Shown: piece after piece, positions 29,109-37,509 of the stretch
How the letters are laid out: each line of letters opens with the position of its first letter
Numbering within the stretch: the stretch's first letter is position 1
Source of the DNA: Fragilaria crotonensis
Taxonomy: Eukaryota > Bacillariophyta > Fragilariophyceae > Fragilariales > Fragilariaceae
Assembly: GCA_022925895.1 (NCBI GenBank)
Contig: JAKSYS010000616.1
Location: 1-37,509 of the forward strand
Direction of reading: 5' to 3'
DNA length: 37,509 nucleotides
Made by a program: the position numbers and the translations under genes
The notes under the pieces: generated by a model
What the model saw: only the letters and a program-made list of their open reading frames with translations
Databases searched by the model: none
Told to the model about the DNA's origin: nothing

Positions 29109-30206
29109 ATGACCATGGGCAATTCTCTGATGCAGGATGGGGATGCAGATACCGCACCCTCCTTATCCGTTGGAACATCGGTAGAGGTCTCCCAGGCAGA
29201 GATATTAAATGAGGAGGAAAGACAACTCCTTCCTGGTTTCAATCGATCGTGTTCAATTGTGTCGGCTGCTTCCAAACCAACACCTGAGATGATGATCGAC
29301 AATTCCAACCTCACCTATATACCTATGCACTTATCTTGTGGAGTCACTGCTCATTGTCGACCTGATGTGCTGACTCGTTGTCCGCAAATTTTACGAGACC
29401 TCGATCTTGATCTGAGACAGTGCTTGAACATTCTGCCCAAGTCTATTCACAATTTGGTTCGAAAAACCAACATTTGGGTGAATACAACATACTACTACGG
29501 ACCTCAATCAAAACCTCATCATGTCAATTATTCAACTGCACATCATCATGAAGCATGGCTACTGTCGAAGCTTGACCGCCCTGAAAAGGCGCCAGGAATC
29601 GAAATTTACAACTGCTTTGAGTATCGCAAAATGAGGTGGCACTGGAATGGTTGTGGACTGCTGCTTCATGAATTGTGTCATATTATACATAATATCTGTC
29701 TTGGTCTGGATAATCCAGTCGTTGAGGACGCCTATAAGATCGCCCGGAAGTCTGGCAAGTATGACACGACTCTCAGGCGTGACTGGGCGGGGTCGGTCGA
29801 TGGGGACACGGATATGGCGTACGCCATGGTGGATCCAAAGGAGTTCTTTGCTGAATTGAGTGTCGCCTACTGGAGTCAAGGCTATGAACAGGTTGTGGCA
29901 AAAGATTCCACAAGCATGAGGGATTCATCCCCACCATTTACTGCCCCTGAGGTTATTGCTCGTCTTGATCCCACCGCATACCCGATCGCGGACAAGACAC
30001 TGCTTCCCATGGAGTCTCCGTTGTTTCGAAGAATCCTTCCACCACATTGCAACAAGTTTTATCCTTTCACCAGAGGACAGTTCCAGGATATGGATCCTGA
30101 CCAGTTTGAAGTCTTTCATAAGTTGTGGCAGGAGATTGCGGATTGGCAAGATGATGACGACGTTGAATGTTGCGGCGCGAGATTACCGTGTTGGCCTTTT
30201 CGTTGA
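29109..30206 (+). CDS. putative zinc metallopeptidase (zincin-like, HExxH)
   Basis: A 365-residue unbroken frame without introns. The start at 29109 or the adjacent ATG at 29115 (ACCATGGGC context) is preferred over an upstream non-ATG. The core is TNIWVNTTYYYGP (120-132), then IEIYNCFEYRKMRW, then LLLHELCHIIHN (184-195) with the HExxH zinc motif (His187, Glu188, His191), and further on VDPKEFFAELSVAYW (241-255), where a Glu could be the third ligand. The spacing resembles a widespread family of uncharacterised zincin-like proteins of fungi and bacteria. No signal peptide or membrane segment is visible, so it is likely cytosolic. The Cys-rich end VECCGARLPCWPF might be modified or anchor the protein; this is speculation. 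Element 2 inserted 92 bases upstream. Substrate unknown. Confidence 0.75.
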   Translation: MTMGNSLMQDGDADTAPSLSVGTSVEVSQAEILNEEERQLLPGFNRSCSIVSAASKPTPEMMIDNSNLTYIPMHLSCGVTAHCRPDVLTRCPQILRDLDLDLRQCLNILPKSIHNLVRKTNIWVNTTYYYGPQSKPHHVNYSTAHHHEAWLLSKLDRPEKAPGIEIYNCFEYRKMRWHWNGCGLLLHELCHIIHNICLGLDNPVVEDAYKIARKSGKYDTTLRRDWAGSVDGDTDMAYAMVDPKEFFAELSVAYWSQGYEQVVAKDSTSMRDSSPPFTAPEVIARLDPTAYPIADKTLLPMESPLFRRILPPHCNKFYPFTRGQFQDMDPDQFEVFHKLWQEIADWQDDDDVECCGARLPCWPFR

Positions 30207-30910
30207 ACTCGTGTAGTTAACCTAAGGCTGCGCTATTGCAATTGATGTTGGTTTTTTTGTGTCACAAATTACGATCATGTTAGGAAATGGCAGCAATTAT
30301 CGTGCTCATCAAGCCGTAATGTGAAGCGATGGATTGGATTTCAGCTTTTCTCCTCATCGATGAAGACAAGAAGCGTCTCGGAGCGCGGAGATAGATGCAT
30401 GTTTTCCAAGCTGCCGGTGCTTGTACTCTCTGCGTCTTCAGTGTATCATATGTACAGTGTACAGTCACATTGATTTGTGTGACAGTGTTCGTGTGATCGG
30501 TACACGAGTACTGGCCGACAGTAGACTTAAGGTTAGTAGGACCTAGAAGTCTAACGTTGGACTTGACGGGTGAGGAAGCGAACCTGACGGATCGTACAGC
30601 TTTGGGCGATGGTGTTTTGTAGACATACACCATGGCGGTAGATTTGTTGATACAAGGATGTAGAAATGTAGGAAACTAAGTAGTAAAGGCCTTTACTGTT
30701 TTTGGTTTGTGGAAATTATAAGATGAATTGGGATGAAAAATGAAGGTGAGACTTGCAACATTAGTTGGAGTCTCACAAATGAAGTGTTGTCTTAGTCCCA
30801 CTTCCTGAGTGGTGTTTGGGAAGTGTTGTCCATAGTAAAAAGAGTGTTGTTGAAGTTATCAACAACACTCATGATTTGAATTACATAGGGAGTAAATTCA
30901 AATAGTTTTG
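30207..30910. other. intergenic region with a cluster of inverted repeats
   Basis: No gene is seen. From 30682 to the LTR edge there are five inverted repeats: a perfect palindrome AGTAAAGGCCTTTACT (30682-30697); GTGAGACT against AGTCTCAC (30746-30776); CACTTCC against GGAAGTG (30799-30825); GAGTGTTGTTGA against TCAACAACACTC (30842-30870); ATTTGAATT against AATTCAAAT (30874-30903). GTGTTGT is repeated among them. The region may be part of a longer LTR or a separate small element. Confidence 0.6.
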
Positions 30911-31074
30911 TGTTGCAGACCGGTAGTACCAGGTTCTGATCCGTAGAATTCTACGGGAACGGGTCACGGACAGACTAAGAAAAAATAAAGGACTGTCGAC
31001 TGTATTACCGTATGGTATTTAACCTTACAGTAAGACGAGAGACAGTGTGACAGAGTGACGGTAGAATCCTAACA
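30911..31074 (-). repeat. 3' LTR of element 3 (left limit provisional)
   Basis: On the minus strand it starts TGTTAGGATTC right after the polypurine tract. A TGTT...AACA pair with an end at CTGCAACA gives 164 bases. The limit is a guess because the partner LTR is not visible; it could extend further left through the inverted-repeat cluster. A perfect palindrome CCGTAGAATTCTACGG lies at 30941-30956, and GGTTAAATACC is TATA-like. Confidence 0.55.
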
Positions 31075-31082
31075 CCCCTCTT
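31075..31082 (-). promoter_or_regulatory. polypurine tract of element 3
   Basis: AAGAGGGG on the minus strand lies between the pol stop (31086-31088) and the TGTTAGG start of the LTR, the canonical position. Confidence 0.75.
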
Positions 31083-31085
31083 GGA

Positions 31086-34000
31086 TCAGATCTCTGGTCC
31101 CGGTGATGAAAGCATGTGGTCGGGGAGAACACAGAAGATCTTGGTGAGGTGAGGATCAATTTTGCCGGAGTGTTGAGTCTTGGTGAGGATGTTGGCAAGT
31201 TGGGAGTCACAGGGAATCCAATGAAGTTGGTGAATGCCGTCTTGCTGGCCTTGACGGACGAAGTGGAAGCGGCGTTCGATGTGTCGCGTCTTGCGAGTGA
31301 GTTTTCCATTCTTTGCGATTTGGACGGTGGCTTCATTGTCAATCATGAGGATGGCAGGAATGGAAGGAAGACGTTGGGTTGATTCACGCCATTGTTTGGT
31401 GCCAAGATAGAGCATATCGTAGAGAAGCATTCGGATGTGAGCTGTGGCCATTGTGGCAGAACATGCGGCCATGTATTCAGCTTCAGAAGTAGACATTGCA
31501 ACAGGTGTAGGCATTGTAGAATTGGCTTCAATGAGGGCACCATTGTAGAAGATCATGTATCCAACAGTGGAACGGCCAGTGTCAGGGCAGTCTTGCCAGC
31601 TGGCGTCGGAGAAACGGTGAGATCGGAGTATGGGATACGATGGTGAAGGCAGATGTCATAGATGGGATTTGAAGTGCCATCGGGGTAGAATTTGAGAGCG
31701 TAGTAGGGGCGGCGGCGAAGATAGCCGATGAGCCAAGATAGGGCTCGAAAGTCAGGTATGCCAGGAGAGATGCATGCTTTAGCAAGTTTGCAGACAGCAA
31801 ATAGGATGTCAGCTCTTGTATTGTATGCAAGGTAGAGGAGAGTGCAGACAGCAGAGCGGAAGGGAAGGCGTTGTTGCTTTTGTTCGACGAGGGTAACGTC
31901 AGAGGCGGTTACGGGGCGGTTATCCTTGCTGAAGGTGTAGTCGGGAGGAAAGGGGGTATCGCGTTCGGGGAATTCGGAATTCGGGTCATAACGTTGAGAG
32001 TATTCAAAACGTAGCGGTGTTGATCCAGAGTATAGCTTGAGTCGGGTGTTTGTGGATACGCATTTGGAGGAACCATTGCGCAGGTCCGAGGAATTTGACA
32101 TCGAAGCGATTGCGGACGGAATCTTCAAATTGTTTTTCGATGGAATCGTTGCTTCCAGCGTAGAGCATATCATCGACGAAAAATAGGAGACGGAGCCATT
32201 GATTGTGTTTGTCGTATCGGACAAAATAAGACGGTTCGGAAGGAGATTGGATAAAGCCTTGGGAGTAGAGCCATTCCGAAAATTCAATGTTCCAATATTT
32301 GCCAGAGTAGACGAGACCGTAGATTCCTTTGTTCAGTAACATTGGGGAGCCAAAGAATTTTGCGTATTCAGGGAAGTGGTAGGCGTATTCCAAGGGCAGT
32401 TTCACGAAATGGCGGCCAATAACTTTGGCTTGGAGGTAGGCACCAATGAAGTCAGCACTCTTGACACTTCTTCTGGATGCACAGATGGTTGCAATGAATA
32501 GTTTGACCCCTCTTGCAGATGCACAGGGTGACCAGGTGTCTTCATACATGAGTGGTTCAACAGGTATAGGTTTTGGAGTGCCAGGTGAATTGGTAGATTC
32601 AGCAATTTCTTGACGTTGTTCAAGGAGTCGTTGTTGGTTGATGGCTTTGACTCTTTTTAGGAGACGTTTCTCCAGGTCGCCACGGGCGACAAGGCGAGCT
32701 TTTAGTTTGTCAAGTTTTCCAGTTGCAGTTTGTTTTGCTTTGAGTACAAGTTTGACTGGGATAATGAGTTCATCTTTGTGTGGAGTTTGTCCAAGGATGA
32801 AAGTATCATGGTCAATGAGGTTCTTGATCTCCATTTTGATTGCATGTAGCCAAGCATTGCGGACATTGTCATCAAGTTTGAGGACAGCTTTGAGAGACTG
32901 AGGTTCTGGAAGGTATTTGTCCACAGGTTCCTGGGGTTGGCTTGTGAATTGTTGCTGGGAGAGTTGTCAATTGTCATCATGGCAGAGTGAATGGGATCAA
33001 TAGTTGGTAGATCTTCATTGCATTCTTGGAAGTAGATGGTCATCATCTTGTGGAGTTGAATGATGTTGTTGATGGGTGACAAAGTTGATTTGATGTGGTG
33101 TGGGTGGTGTTGGACCATGTGGAGGAGTTGTATGTTTGATTGCAGCAAGTGTAGAAGGTGGTGGATCATCTTCATGGGCATTGTCATCAGTTTCAGGGAT
33201 GGCAAGGAGAATGATGGTTGGAAGTATCAATGAAAGTTGATGGTGGGTTACCAAGGTTGGCTGCAGAGCCAGTTTGATGGTAGGTAGATGGTTCAGAGTT
33301 CTCTGGAGTGTCACGAAGTCCATGCGGATTGAAGTGGGAGCGGATGGGTACGGCTCCAGCAAAGGTTTGGAATCGAAACAGAGAGCGGAGTTGAAGTCTT
33401 CATCGAAGTAGGCGTCGCGGGTTATGATGAGGCTTTGGGGTTGGTCTGGCGAGTAGATTAACCAGCCTGCAGAGTTGTCGGGAAATCCAAGGAAAATTCC
33501 GCGGGATGCACGTTGGAGTTGTTGCTTGTAGGTTATAAGTTTGTTGCGGAAAGTTGGTTCGTAGCGTTTGAAGAATGTTGGACATCCGAAGACGCGGAAG
33601 TTGGCTAGGAAGGCTTGCGTTGAAAGCTGTATTGATAGGGAGTTGTTGGGTTGCCATGTTGGTCAATAACATTCTTGGCTGGGCAGACATTGAGGATTTG
33701 AACAGCATAGGCATGGGCATGATGGAAGAATGCACCTCCAAGTCTTGCATTGTTCAGAAGGATGTTGGCAGTGTTGTGGACTTCACGCCATTTGGCCATA
33801 AATGCCATTCATTTCTTGATGTTCAGGTGCTGCAGCTTCAACTTTGATACCAAGAGAAGTGCATTCAGAAATGAATTTGGTTGAGGTGAAAGCAGATCCA
33901 GCATCAGTGCGGATAAAACGGACAGATTGGGTGCGGCCAAGGAGTTCTGTGTCAGTTAGCCATTGCTTCAGAGCAGTAATAATGGAAGCTGTGCTTTCAG

Positions 34001-34933
34001 TTGGGAGACCAATCCAACCTGTTAGTTTGCCAGGTGTTGTGACAATGAACAAGTAGGCTGAAAAGTTGGTATTGGTTGTGAGACCATAGCGGAAAGGGTT
34101 GCGCATTAGGTCAAGATGAAGGCGGTGGAAAGGTTCAGTGCCTTGGCGTTGAGGAGTTTTGTTGCGGGCACGTTTTTGGCTTATTGAAATGCGTAGAGGC
34201 CAGGAGTTGTGATCAACAGTAGGTGTCAAGACATGGTCATTCCATGTTTGGTGAAGGATCCGACCATAAGATTGCGGAAATTTCGGAAAGCAAGTCGTCG
34301 GTAGATGAGTTCCAAAGGTAGGGCGGTGACTGAACGGCGTTGATCGGTGTCAACAGGGGTGTAGTGTCATCAAAATGTTGTTCATCAGGTTCAGAGTCAG
34401 GGTCAGAAGGTAGGTTAGAGTTGGAGATGGTTGAGAAGGCTTGTTGTGATGAAGGGTTCTCTGGTCAGTATTGGCCAAGTGTATGTGGAACCATTTGGGA
34501 GTTGGATTGTTGTGGCTCTGTTCTTGATCAGGACACTGAAGTTTTGGGTGCATGATAGAGTAGTTAAGGAGAGGAGTCTGTGGCTGAGACCTTCAACATA
34601 GTAGACATCAGTGAGTCCTAGTATGGACTTGAGGCCATCATCAGTGGTGAAGTGGCATGCAGTTGTTCCTTTGTGGGTGGACATCTTGGTGCTGCCATCA
34701 GCTAAGGAGATTGGAACACTGCAGGGTTCGACATCGTGGAGGTCGCTGAAGAGTGGAGTGTAGTGGCTGGTAGCACCACTGTCAGGTAGCCAGTTTTCAA
34801 GATGTGGGGGACCAAATCTTTGGTATGGTGATTGGGGATCATCTGGAAAGTATGCTGTGGCTCCAGAGGTGGGAGGAGAATGATTGGCAGATGGTAGATA
34901 ATCTCTGTCAAGGAGAGGTTGGTTGATGGTCAT
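31086..34933 (-). CDS. pol: Copia element 3 pol (protease, integrase, RT, RNase H), frame-broken
   Basis: In order on the minus strand: protease WLPDSGATSHYT (about 34775-34800) with GLTDVYYVEGLSHRLLSL; a weak pre-integrase region (34230-34420); integrase with D (FHRLHLDLM), D (RFIRTDAGSAF) and E (EHQEMNGI), 34140-33795; the downstream VFGCPTFFKRYEP and GIFLGFPDNSAG (about 33490-33600); reverse transcriptase SADFIGAYLQAKVIGRHFVKLP (about 32380-32450) and active site LLFFVDDMLYAG (about 32155-32190); RNase H with DASWQDCPDTGRSTVGY across a slip near 31560, then MSTSEAEYMAAC and LTRKTRHIERRFHFVR. The stop is at 31086. Breaks also occur near 33800, 33610, 32950 and 32030. The protease frame is open upstream into the gag knuckle, so gag and pol form one polyprotein here. 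Confidence 0.92.
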
Positions 34934-37169
34934 CTGAGGTAGGTCAGGGTTGGGCCAAGGGATGTTGGATGGGTGACCATCAGTGTTGTCAAAAGATGAG
35001 GCTGAAAAGGCTTGGTGGTGGTATCTTGATTGGTCTGGTGAGTTTTGGCCAGAGTCAGTGATGAAGTAGGCGCGTTGTTGGTTGCGGGGAGCAGCGTTTT
35101 CATTGTTGGATGGTCTTTGAGGGTTGGTGGAGCGATTGTTTTGGTTGGATCTGTGGTTAGTACAGTTGCGCGCATAGTGGCCGAGGCGTCCGCAGTTATT
35201 GCAGACGATTGTAGCGGCATTGGAAGGGTTGCGCGGATGGTTGTTGATGGATCCGTTGGGAGATGGACGTTGATTGGGGCTCGATGTCGGTCGGAAAGGT
35301 GGTCGATTGTTTTGTTGAGGCTGGTTGGATGGCCGCGGGGAGGGTGGTGGTGGACGACGTTGATTCGAGTTGTTGAATGGTGGTCGCGAAGGATTTGTAG
35401 GAGGTCGGAACGGGCGCGAATGGTTTTGCGGTGGTCGCGGCGGTTGGTTGCGGTTTTGATTGTTGCTGCTGGGATTGGAATAAGGTCGAAGGATGGAACT
35501 GAAAGCTTGTTGTTGTCTTTGTGTGAAAACACGTTGGGTAGTTTGGTTGTGGCGCGGTTGAAAATGGTGGGATTGGTGACCACGGGCAGCGTTGGCGTGT
35601 TGGTTGTAGTTGCGGTGGTTTGGGATGGGAGTGTGAGGCCACGGGATTCGTCAATGTTCAGGAGATGGCTTTCGAGTTCGGCGAATGGTGGCAGAGCCGT
35701 CATTCAGTTCTGCGCGACGTATGTCGGCGTCGAAGCGTTGGTAGGATGCGGCGTAGAAGGAGTGATTGCTTCCACCACGAACGGTGCGTTTGATGAGTTC
35801 GGCGTCAGTGTTGGGTATTCCAGCATGATAGCAGTCGCGCGTGAGAAGGCGAATGCGGTTGAGGTAGGAGGTTGCGACTTCATGATGTGGTTGTTTGATG
35901 GAGCAGAAAGCTTCACGAGTTCGTTCAACATGATCAGGAGTTAGCGGAGCGCAGTGGCGTCGAAGAGTTAGAATTGCAGTTCGAGCATCTGGTGGGCCAT
36001 CAATGATGTGTTTCTGGCAAGGGTCACAAACATTTGTGAAGATCAAATTGTAGATAGCAGTGCCAACAAAAGGGTGTGAATAGGACACTTGTTTTGGCCA
36101 AAGATCAAAGACTTGCGCGTCCACGGGAAATGTTAAACAATTCGAAGGTTGTCAATGAAGGTGTTAAAATGTCGGCGTGCTTGAAGGTCGGTTGGGTAGG
36201 CCAATTTGCGAAGGTTAGCATTTTTGGCGTATTTCAAAAGTGTTTTCGTGAGGTCCTCGATTGGCGGATAAGTAAAATCGGTTGCGTTGATGATGTGAGC
36301 GCATCAGGGGATGTGTGTTGAATGTGCTTGGGTTCTTCTTCTGAATCATGGTCTGTGTCCTCATCAAAGAAGGTTTCAACAGTGGGGGGTATGTGAAGGT
36401 TGCGTGGGTCGCCTGGCGTGGAGTTGGGCGTGTTGCAACGGATTTTGGTGCATTTTGGGGTTTTGGTCGTCGTTTCCAAAATTAGGTGATTTTTTGCGAG
36501 TTTGGCAGATTTCGTGCTGGGAGGTTGAATAATTTCGTTGTGTTGATTTTGGGGTTGCGAAAGATTTTGCGACGGATTTGGTGGCTGGGGGTTCGAATTT
36601 TGGGGTGGGAACTTTTTGGTAGGTATAATTTTGGGTGTCGTCGAAAAAGTTGTCGAAATCGGAGGTTGTGGGTTCGAGTCGGTGGCGTCCGGATTGTGAG
36701 GTAATTTTACGTTTTTCGGCGTGAGAATGCCTGAAAATGCATCGGAGAAGCGTTTTAGAGGCCCAGTTGTTGATTTCGCAGTTGGAGGCGAGTTGGAGGG
36801 TGTTTCGGTGTGTGAACTGCTTGTTTCGGGCGAGTTTGGTGGTAAAAATGCGAGATTTGGTTGAGTTCCGGGCAGTTGTTGAGTTTCTTGTGCGTGTTCG
36901 TCGTATGTAGTTTCTGCGTCGGAAATTAGCTGTTGGGAGTGAATTTCCGGGCTGTTGGTGTCGTTTTGCGTTGGATTTTCGCTGGTAGTGTCATTTTGCG
37001 CAGGAATTTCGTCGCCGTGTTCGTCGTGTGTAAAAATTGCAGTTTGGGGTTCGTTTGGTGCAAAAATTTGCGTTTGCGGGTCGTTTTGTGCAGGAATTTG
37101 TCCTGGGGTCCGGGGTTCGAGTCGGATCCGATAATAAAGATGAACGGCGAGTTGAAACAAGACATGCAA
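34934..37169 (-). CDS. gag: Copia element 3 gag portion of a gag-pol polyprotein, frame-broken
   Basis: The N-terminal part (37169-36234) is Pro/Gln/Thr/Asn-rich and disordered, with degenerate repeats around QND and QNE. Next, across a slip near 36300, comes LTKTLLKYAKNANLRKLAYPTD, and after another slip near 36125, FVGTAIYNLIFTNVCDPCQKHI, then VERTREAFCSIKQPHHEVATSYLNRIRLL (35.85-36.1 kb), the helical Copia gag core. A CCHC zinc knuckle, CNNCGRLGHYARNC, is encoded at 35162-35203 and continues in frame into the protease. Between core and knuckle is a Thr/Gln/Pro-rich linker broken by slips. The start is uncertain and may lie beyond 37509. Confidence 0.8.
36955..37110 (-). repeat. degenerate coding repeats in element 3 gag
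   Basis: On the minus strand, short units encoding variants of PAQNDPQT, APNEPQT, PAQNDTT and PTQNDT recur at roughly 30- to 60-base steps. They are imperfect and probably reflect slippage in a disordered region. Confidence 0.5.
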
Positions 37170-37509
37170 AATGTGGTCCAGAAAATGTACTATTATCCTG
37201 TTGAAAAGTAATTATATTGTTACTTGCAACTGATTCTATCTGATTGGGACAGCTTGGACTGTCACAGATAGAAAGAGGTAAGTAACCAGCATAACAACCA
37301 GGATAATGTAAACATTTTGAGCTAGACTCACCATAGTTTGGAACAGGTGAATCAGATCCCATGAGATCAATGAATGGGAACTCAGGGTGGTTTTCCTTTG
37401 CAGTGTGATAGTAAGAGGGAAATTGTTGAATAGTTGCAGTTCAGGATCGCGGAGGGCATTGTTAAGGTGTGGAAGAGCCCATGCTTGATAAATAGTCTGT
37501 CCACTGGGG
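37170..37509 (-). other. element 3 leader or start of gag-pol, content unresolved
   Basis: On the minus strand one frame is open from the window edge to about 37233, beginning PSGQTIYQAWALPHLNNALR and ending in a hydrophobic stretch. A second frame (from 37362, MGSDSPVPNYGE) has Cys at near-regular spacing, and a slip near 37400 would join them. I do not recognise either. A nested inverted repeat (37219-37286) lies inside. The region could be element 3 leader or gag, or host sequence if the element's 5' end is nearer than I think. Confidence 0.35.

Larger units (their letters stand above)
30911..37509 (-). mobile_element. Copia element 3, 5' end beyond the window
   Basis: A third Copia element on the minus strand: gag with a CCHC knuckle, protease, integrase, reverse transcriptase and RNase H in that order, then a polypurine tract AAGAGGGG and a TGTTAGG LTR start. 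Its 5' LTR is not in the window, so age and target duplication cannot be judged. The coding strand is rich in A and C and poor in G, unlike elements 1 and 2. Many frame breaks interrupt it, so it is either older or badly resolved. Confidence 0.93.

Noticed and set aside
29115..29135. N-myristoylation signal (MGNSLM) on the metallopeptidase
   Set aside because: Position 6 is Met rather than the small or hydroxyl residue normally required, and the upstream ATG at 29109 may be the true start.
35045..35944. 299-codon plus-strand open frame
   Set aside because: It lies antisense to the element 3 gag core and zinc knuckle; its Val/Arg/Trp-rich translation is a by-product of the skewed composition.
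37096..37130. GGGGTTCGAGTCGGATC resembling a tRNA T arm
   Set aside because: The T-stem bases do not pair and no cloverleaf is found upstream.
37221..37235. 15-base match (CTTGCAACTGATTCT) to the element 2 LTR
   Set aside because: About one match of this length is expected by chance in a window this size, and similarity does not extend.

Overview
This is nuclear DNA from a diatom or a close stramenopile relative. Genes are compact, and short introns of 72 to 281 bases with GT..AG ends interrupt eukaryotic housekeeping genes. The three Ty1/Copia retrotransposons include kinds typical of diatom genomes. Spaces between genes are crowded with GTAC, TACCGG and AGTACT words. I cannot name the species. 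I see no rRNA, tRNA, CRISPR or bacterial operon structure.

Layout. A short unidentified gene may lie at 52-339. Positions 1.1-12.8 kb carry seven recognisable host genes: translation factor eIF3m, the CCR4-NOT subunit NOT2, a mitochondrial-type serine hydroxymethyltransferase, a MOSC-domain protein, the small RPA subunit, an ABC-class P-loop ATPase and an NAD(P)-binding reductase-like protein. Copia element 1 (12880-18643, plus strand) follows, with a target-site duplication. Then come a two-domain glycosyltransferase (19388-21553) and, convergent with it and sharing 8 bases, a ParB-like protein (21546-22133, minus). Copia element 2 (22492-29017, minus) has two LTRs that look identical and a 5-base duplication. 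A putative zinc metallopeptidase follows (29109-30206). Copia element 3 (minus) runs from about 30911 to beyond the right edge.

How it fits together. The host genes are ordinary single-copy functions (translation, mRNA decay, one-carbon metabolism, replication) with no shared pathway. Elements 1 and 2 both landed between divergent host genes, 59 and 92 bases from start codons, so each could affect a neighbouring promoter. The three elements belong to different Copia lineages, with different LTRs, protease motifs and gag-pol junctions.

Quality warning. Every recognised host gene from 1.1 to 12.8 kb has one or two single-base frame breaks in a conserved stretch, often in a short homopolymer. 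The three genes at 19.4-30.2 kb are unbroken. I read the breaks mainly as consensus errors, not pseudogenes, and annotate each gene across them.
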